The notes beneath the pieces are model-generated. The model was not told the origin of the DNA, did not search any database, and saw only the letters and a program-made list of their open reading frames with translations. A stretch of 64,000 nt of DNA from Gaiellasilicea sp963850995. GTDB lineage: Bacteria > Actinomycetota > Thermoleophilia > Gaiellales > Gaiellaceae. Below, in pieces: positions 59,752 through 64,000 of this stretch. A program made the translations under genes and the position numbers. Numbering within the stretch: position 1 is the stretch's first letter; the number at the start of each line of letters is the position of its first letter. The stretch lies in assembly GCA_963850995.1 (NCBI GenBank), contig CAWKNQ010000004.1, positions 124,001-188,000 of the forward strand, read 5' to 3'.

Positions 59752-60608
59752 GTGTAGGCGTCGCGGGCCCGCTGCCAGCGCGGGTCGTCGCGGCGGATCC
59801 GGTCCGGGTCGGTGCCGCGCGCATCGGCGAGGTCGAGCGTCAGGAGCTGGAAGGGGACGATGTCGACCACCGGGTGGCGTGTCGGCACGAGCGTGACGTC
59901 GCAGCCGAGCTCCCCCAGCGCGGCCGCCGTCTCGCCCGCCCGTGCGGCGCCGCGGCCCTCGCCCTCGAGCACGAAGCAACGGACGTTCTCGTCGATCGCG
60001 GCGAGGTGCCCGTGGAGGAGCTCCTCCAGCGGGTGCGCCTCGGCCGCCACGAAGACGCCCTCGCGCAGCTTCAGCACGGCCTCCTGGGCGGTCGGCCAGT
60101 CGCGACCGGCGCCCGTGACCAGGAAGCGCTCGTGGTCTGAGACGGGTAGCCGCTCCCCGGTGAGCACACCGGCCACAGCGTCCGCGAGCCACGCGACGTC
60201 CTCGCCGTGCAGCGCCGCGAGCGCCGCGACGGCGCACGTGTACGAGGCCGTGTGGCAGTAGCTCTCGTCGAGCGCCGGCGTCGCGACGACGACCTCGTCG
60301 CAGAGCTCGCCGAGGGGACTGTCGGGCTTCCCGGTGACGAGCCACTTCGGCCCGGAGAACGCACGTGCTGCCTCCAGCGTCATCGCGGTGCCGCCCTCGT
60401 GGCTGGCGAGGACGAGCACGTCCGCCTCCGGCGGGTCGAGCAGGAACTCGAGCGCGTCGACCCCGTTCCCGGTCGTCTGGGCCGCGTGAAAGGACGTGCC
60501 GCAGCCCACCGCGACGACGCGGCCGTCCGGCAGCCGCCGGTCCACCGGCACCTGCGCGAGCCACTCCGGCTGCGCTGCGACCGCCGCACGCATCTTCTCG
60601 CCCGCCAC
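59748..60608 (-). CDS. SIS-domain sugar isomerase-like protein
   Basis: 286 aa from GTG 60608 (MAGEKMRAAVAAQPEWLAQV); ATG 60593 possible. Two sugar-isomerase (SIS) domains as in the C-terminal half of GlmS and in AgaS: VVAVGCGTSFHAAQTTGNGV, LVLASHEGGTAMTLEAARAF, FLVTGAGRDWPTAQEAVLKL with GVFVAAEAHPLEELLHGHLA. It lacks the glutaminase domain, so it may deaminate or isomerise phosphorylated amino sugars, or bind them. Convergent with the epimerase; stops overlap by 4 bp. Confidence 0.82.
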   Translation of the reverse strand: MAGEKMRAAVAAQPEWLAQVPVDRRLPDGRVVAVGCGTSFHAAQTTGNGVDALEFLLDPPEADVLVLASHEGGTAMTLEAARAFSGPKWLVTGKPDSPLGELCDEVVVATPALDESYCHTASYTCAVAALAALHGEDVAWLADAVAGVLTGERLPVSDHERFLVTGAGRDWPTAQEAVLKLREGVFVAAEAHPLEELLHGHLAAIDENVRCFVLEGEGRGAARAGETAAALGELGCDVTLVPTRHPVVDIVPFQLLTLDLADARGTDPDRIRRDDPRWQRARDAYT

Positions 60609-60623
60609 GACTCCCTCTATAGC

Positions 60624-61892
60624 ATGGCCGCCGTGGGGGTCTTCGAGCGCTCCGAGTTGCAGAACGGGCTGCGCGTCCTGACGGCGCCGATGCCGCAGGC
60701 GAAGTCGGTCTCGTGCTTCGTGATGCTGGCCGCCGGCTCGCGCTACGAGACCGCGGAGACGAACGGAATCGCGCACTTCGCCGAGCACATGTTCTTCAAG
60801 GGGACCGAGCGGCGGCCGACGGCCCGCGACATCGCCGGCGAGATCGACGCGATCGGGGGCGAATTCAACGCCTTCACCGGCAAGGAGTACACGGGCTACT
60901 ACGTCCGCTGCGCGGCCGAGACGCGCGACACGGCGCTCGACGTCCTCATCGACATGCTCCGCAACTCCCGCTTCGACGCGGAAGAGATCGAGCGCGAGAA
61001 GGGCGTGATCGTCGAGGAGATGAACATGTACTACGACACGCCGCGCGACTTCATCGGGGGCGTCTACGAGTCGCTGCTCTACGGTGACCAGCCGCTCGGC
61101 TGGGACATCATCGGCCGCAAGGAGACCGTCCGAGGCGCGACGCGCGAGACGTTCACCGACTACGTCGGGCACTGGTACCGGCCCGAGCGCATGGTCGTCG
61201 GCGTCGGCGGCCTGATCGGCGAGGGGCTGCACGAACGGCTCGAGTCGCTGCTCGGCGACCTGGAGCCCCGCGAGACGGGAGCGCCGACTCCCGTGGCGCC
61301 GACCACGAACGGCGCACGGGTGAAGGTCCACACGAAAACGTCGGACCAGGCGCACCTCGTGCTCGGCGTCCGGAGCCGCCCGCTCCAGGATCCCGACCGC
61401 TATGTGCTCCAGCTCCTCGCGACGGTGCTGGGCGGTGGGATGTCGTCCCGGCTCTTCACCGAGGTGCGCGAGCGGCGGGGGCTCGCGTACTACGTCTTCG
61501 GAACGAACCATGCGTACACCGACGCCGGCTCCCTCTACTCGCAGTCCGGCGTCGACATCAACCGGATCGACGAGGCGGTGACGACGATCGTGGAGCAGTT
61601 CCGGCTGCTGGCGGAAGAGCCGGTGCCGTCGGACGAGCTCGAGAAGGCACGCAACTTCGCCAAGGGGCGGTTCGTGCTCCAGCTCGAGAGCCCGCACGGG
61701 ACGATCAGTTTTGGTCTCCGCCGCGAGGTGCTCGAGGGGCGCGCGGAGGAGCCGCAGGCCGTGCTCGACGCGCTCGACGCGGTCACTGCCGACGACGTCC
61801 AACGGGTCGCGCGGGAGGTTGTGAACGACGGCCCCTATCTCGCCGTGATCGGGCCGTTCGAGGACGCCGAGCGCTTCGAGAAGCTCCTCTAG
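60624..61892 (+). CDS. M16-family zinc metallopeptidase (processing-peptidase type)
   Basis: 422 aa from ATG 60624. The inverted zinc motif HFAEHMFFKGT (HxxEH) and the downstream Glu in EKGVIVEEMNMYYDTPRDFI are intact. The C-terminal half has GGGMSSRLFTEVRERRGLAY and YSQSGVDINRIDEAVTTIVE, the standard R-Y region. Bacterial members degrade peptides or process secreted proteins; often near pnp. The start is 16 bp from the divergent SIS gene. Confidence 0.92.
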   Translation: MAAVGVFERSELQNGLRVLTAPMPQAKSVSCFVMLAAGSRYETAETNGIAHFAEHMFFKGTERRPTARDIAGEIDAIGGEFNAFTGKEYTGYYVRCAAETRDTALDVLIDMLRNSRFDAEEIEREKGVIVEEMNMYYDTPRDFIGGVYESLLYGDQPLGWDIIGRKETVRGATRETFTDYVGHWYRPERMVVGVGGLIGEGLHERLESLLGDLEPRETGAPTPVAPTTNGARVKVHTKTSDQAHLVLGVRSRPLQDPDRYVLQLLATVLGGGMSSRLFTEVRERRGLAYYVFGTNHAYTDAGSLYSQSGVDINRIDEAVTTIVEQFRLLAEEPVPSDELEKARNFAKGRFVLQLESPHGTISFGLRREVLEGRAEEPQAVLDALDAVTADDVQRVAREVVNDGPYLAVIGPFEDAERFEKLL

Positions 61893-61911
61893 AGCCTGAC
61901 GCTAGGAGAGG

Positions 61912-62502
61912 TCAAGCCCGGTCGAGCGCCCGGCGCGCCTCCGCCACCGCTTCCCGTGCAACCTCGATCGCGCCGACGTTCTCGGGGTCGCGCTCGCGGA
62001 TGGCCAGCGCCCGCTCGAACGCCTCGAGCGCCTGCTCGTGCTCGCCGGCGTCGAAGTACTCCCAGCCCAGGTTGTTCAGCAGCGGGCCGGCCCAGTACGC
62101 GGCCGCCTCCGAGCGCTCCGCGAGCTCGAGCCCACGCGTCGTCCAGGTGACGAATCCCTCGCGGTCGGGAGCTGCAAGGGCGCACATGTGCGCCGCGTCG
62201 CCCGCGAGCCAGTCCTCCCCGGCCGCGACCGCCGCGGCGTAGGCCGCCTCGAAGAGCGGCAACGCGGCCTCCTCGTTCCCGCTCGAGCGGCGCAGCCGGC
62301 CGCGTTCCAGATCGACGCGGATGCGCACGCGTGGGCTCTCCTCCGTCACCTCGTCGAGGAGCCGGTCGCCCTCGTCGAAGCGGCCGCGCAGGCCCGCTAC
62401 CCGCGCCAGCTGCGTCAGCGCCTCCGCCCGCAGCGTGCGCAAGCGCGTCTCCGTTCCTTCGAGGTCGTCGAAGTCCCACAGCGGTCGGAGCAGGTCGCTC
62501 AT
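61912..62502 (-). CDS. TPR-repeat protein
   Basis: 196 aa of helical repeats: LTQLARVAGLRGRFDEGDRL, EEAALPLFEAAYAAAVAAGE, AYWAGPLLNNLGWEYFDAGE and HEQALEAFERALAIRERDPE match TPR consensus. No signal peptide. ATG overlaps the M15-peptidase stop (ATGA), so it is co-translated after that gene. Likely a scaffold; partner unknown. Confidence 0.8.
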   Translation of the reverse strand: MSDLLRPLWDFDDLEGTETRLRTLRAEALTQLARVAGLRGRFDEGDRLLDEVTEESPRVRIRVDLERGRLRRSSGNEEAALPLFEAAYAAAVAAGEDWLAGDAAHMCALAAPDREGFVTWTTRGLELAERSEAAAYWAGPLLNNLGWEYFDAGEHEQALEAFERALAIRERDPENVGAIEVAREAVAEARRALDRA

Positions 62503-63125
62503 CGGCCTGTCGTCGAGAAGTGCTGGTAGTCGCCGAACGATGCTCCCCACTTCCACCCGACGGACGCGAACGCACGGACGAGAACACCGCCCTCGACCGC
62601 CATCCCCTTGCGGACGCGCGTACGGTCGCGGAACGCCCGGCCCGCCGGCGGTGACACGCGCGCGCCCTGGACATACGGGTTCTCGACCGGGTTGACGTCG
62701 ATCGCCTCGCCGTAGGCGTGCAGCGACCAGCGGCTCGTACCCCCGACGAAGCGGCAGTTGAACCCTGAGGTGTTGTCGGCGGCCATCGAGGCGTCGTCGC
62801 TGCCGCCGAACGCCGACACGGGCCGGAGCCGACGGATCGGGAAACCAGCGTCCCATAGCGTCCTGAAGACGGAGACGACGTCGGCGGCGCGGCGCCGAGC
62901 GACGACGATCGCCCCCTCCTGCGGCCTGCCGCGGAAGTCCCAGTAGGAGACGCGAATCGTTCGCAGCCCGGCGGGCGGGACCGGGCAGCCAGTGCGATAC
63001 GAGTGGCGCAGGTCGGCCCAACGAACAGGCTCGATCGTCGCGGCGAACCGCGACGCGGCCGCCGGCTGCTGACAGCAAGCCAATCCGGCCGCGGCGGCCA
63101 CGGCAATCACGAGCGCGAGCCGCAT
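62499..63125 (-). CDS. M15-type D-alanyl-D-alanine carboxypeptidase-like protein, secreted
   Basis: 208 aa from ATG 63125. Signal peptide MRLALVIAVAAAAGLACCQQ (cleavage near AAASR; the paired Cys could also mark a lipobox variant). Zinc site as in VanY/M15 enzymes: His in RWSLHAYGEAIDVNPVENPY with Asp downstream, and His in WGASFGDYQHFSTTGR. It would trim stem peptides in the cell wall. Divergent from the L,D-transpeptidase-like gene, 22 bp between starts. Confidence 0.82.
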   Translation of the reverse strand: MRLALVIAVAAAAGLACCQQPAAASRFAATIEPVRWADLRHSYRTGCPVPPAGLRTIRVSYWDFRGRPQEGAIVVARRRAADVVSVFRTLWDAGFPIRRLRPVSAFGGSDDASMAADNTSGFNCRFVGGTSRWSLHAYGEAIDVNPVENPYVQGARVSPPAGRAFRDRTRVRKGMAVEGGVLVRAFASVGWKWGASFGDYQHFSTTGR

Positions 63126-63147
63126 CGATCCAGCGTACCCTGGGTCG

Positions 63148-63807
63148 GTGCTCGCCCTGCCCGTCGTCCTCGCCGCCGTCGCAGCCGCCTGCCCCGCCAA
63201 TCTCGCCAACGGGATCGACACGCCCGAGAGCGCGAAGCAGCTCGTGACCGTCGAGGCCGCCACGACGCGGACGACGCATGCGACGCTGCGAACGTGGCGT
63301 CGCGACGACGGCTGCTGGGCTCCGGTCGCCGGCCCCTACCCCGCGCGCGTCGGGAAGAACGGCGTCTCGGCGAGTCGCCGCGAAGGTGACGGCACGACGC
63401 CCGCAGGCACGTTCAGGATCGGGCGAACGATGTACGGCAACGAGCCGGATCCGGGCGTTCGCTTCGCGTACCGGCGCCTGCGCTGCGGCGACTGGTGGGA
63501 CGAGGACCCGTCCTCGCCGACCTACAACTCGTTCCAGCACGTGCGCTGCGGGACGTCGCCGCCCTTCGCGATCGTGAGCGAGGGAATGTGGCAGAACCCG
63601 CGCGCGTATCCGCATCTCGCGGTGATCGACTACAACATGCGCCCCGTCGTCCCGGGCCGCGGCTCCGGCATCTTCCTGCACGCGCAGACGGGCGGCCCCA
63701 CGATCGGCTGCGTCAGCCTGCGCAAGGACGAGCTGCGCGCGGTGTTGCGCTGGCTCCGACCGAGCGCGGCGCCGGTGATCGCGATCGGAACTAGAGGCTT
63801 GATGTGA
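63148..63807 (+). CDS. L,D-transpeptidase-like (YkuD) secreted protein
   Basis: 219 aa, GTG start, short signal peptide (MLALPVVLAAVAAACPANLA). The YkuD active site is present: His in GIFLHAQTGGPTIGCVSLRK with catalytic Cys in the IGCVSL part. A preceding region has GDGTTPAGTFRIGRTMYGNE, the typical PTPxGxF-like segment. It would form 3-3 cross-links in peptidoglycan or anchor proteins. Its last codons (TRGLM) lie in one arm of the inverted repeat below. Confidence 0.88.
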   Translation: MLALPVVLAAVAAACPANLANGIDTPESAKQLVTVEAATTRTTHATLRTWRRDDGCWAPVAGPYPARVGKNGVSASRREGDGTTPAGTFRIGRTMYGNEPDPGVRFAYRRLRCGDWWDEDPSSPTYNSFQHVRCGTSPPFAIVSEGMWQNPRAYPHLAVIDYNMRPVVPGRGSGIFLHAQTGGPTIGCVSLRKDELRAVLRWLRPSAAPVIAIGTRGLM

Positions 63808-63935
63808 AACCTGAGCGGGCTGTGGTGCCGCCTCAGACGCGGCGCCAGACCGTCCGCGCCCCCAGCACCCACCGCACGCGACCACCCCCTCCTTGTCTGA
63901 GCCCCCCACGCGCGCCAATTCCACATCAAGCCTCT
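63793..63935. repeat. 14-bp inverted repeat flanking 115 bp of non-coding sequence
   Basis: AGAGGCTTGATGTG (63793-63806) recurs exactly as its complement CACATCAAGCCTCT (63922-63935). The 115 bp between holds no ORF. The left arm forms the end of the L,D-transpeptidase-like gene. It may be the terminal repeats of a miniature mobile element, or a long-range hairpin. The last 65 bp of the window show nothing else. Confidence 0.6.
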
Positions 63936-64000
63936 CGCCGGCAGCTGCACTGACCGGTGAGCAGCGCCTCGCGGGCACGCGCTGCACTCGGGAGCGCACT

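Noticed and set aside
1..64000. CRISPR array or prophage
   Set aside because: No regularly spaced repeats and no phage structural, integrase or terminase genes were seen on either strand.

Overview
The window is GC-rich (roughly 70 % by eye), densely packed bacterial DNA with many ATGA, GTGA and TTGA stop/start overlaps. Gene content points to a deep-branching actinobacterium, probably class Thermoleophilia. This includes a KorAB 2-oxoacid:ferredoxin oxidoreductase, a DipZ-type CcdA/thioredoxin fusion, PhoX, a PAC2-family protein, Streptomyces-like PHO boxes and several leaderless-looking starts. The taxonomic placement is inference. No tRNA, rRNA, CRISPR array, prophage or intact insertion sequence was seen.

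Layout. 1-7.8 kb: phosphate cluster with pstS-pstC-pstA, divergent phoR/phoB, a PASTA membrane protein, a haloalkane dehalogenase and PhoX phosphatase; 11-bp tandem PHO-box-like repeats precede pstS, phoR/phoB and phoX. 7.9-12.9 kb: MarR with an MFS exporter, then a small protein, response regulator, sensor kinase and RTX-repeat secreted protein. 13-16 kb: gene-poor tract, formyltransferase, AAA-like and membrane-protein remnants, frameshifted corA. 16-21.4 kb: flavoprotein oxidase, membrane-bound class III cyclase, M24-family protein, MFS transporter. 21.4-29 kb, minus strand: korA - 76-aa protein - korB, VOC dioxygenase, YbbN-like thioredoxin, lipoprotein, O-antigen-ligase-like protein, methyltransferase. 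29-32.3 kb: AlkA-like glycosylase, cNMP-binding protein, proC, pgl, secreted EF-hand-like protein. 32.3-41.5 kb: DCC protein with an in-frame UGA in its CxxC, SF2 helicase, DipZ, aldo-keto reductase, PAC2 protein, ctaA, selD. 41.5-45 kb: SDR, thioredoxin-fold lipoprotein, a 33-aa signal-peptide-like peptide directly downstream of an HTH-TPR regulator, and a divergent stand-alone RNA. 45-51.5 kb: TetR and DHA2 pump opposite an acyl-CoA synthetase/SDR pair across a perfect operator, then a disrupted LanC-like gene and a hotdog-like gene. 51.5-64 kb: nadE, ArsR/SRPBCC pair, Mug-type glycosylase, OsmC - aminotransferase V - M20 peptidase - epimerase operon, SIS protein, M16 peptidase, and peptidoglycan enzymes.

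The most unusual candidates are: (1) the HTH-TPR regulator with the adjacent 33-codon secreted-peptide gene (43168-44637), which has the architecture of an RRNPP peptide-signalling pair; (2) a promoter- and terminator-bounded structured RNA (about 44830-45007) divergent from it; (3) a DCC thiol-oxidoreductase whose first active-site Cys codon is TGA, followed by a SECIS-like hairpin, with selD 8 kb away.

A dozen or so otherwise recognisable genes carry single-base frameshifts (pstC, phoR, the PASTA gene, corA, DCC, dipZ, acyl-CoA synthetase, LanC-like, hotdog-like, nadE, epimerase). Because essential housekeeping genes are hit, uncorrected indels in the assembly are the likeliest cause for most of them; any claim resting on one codon in this window needs read-level checking.
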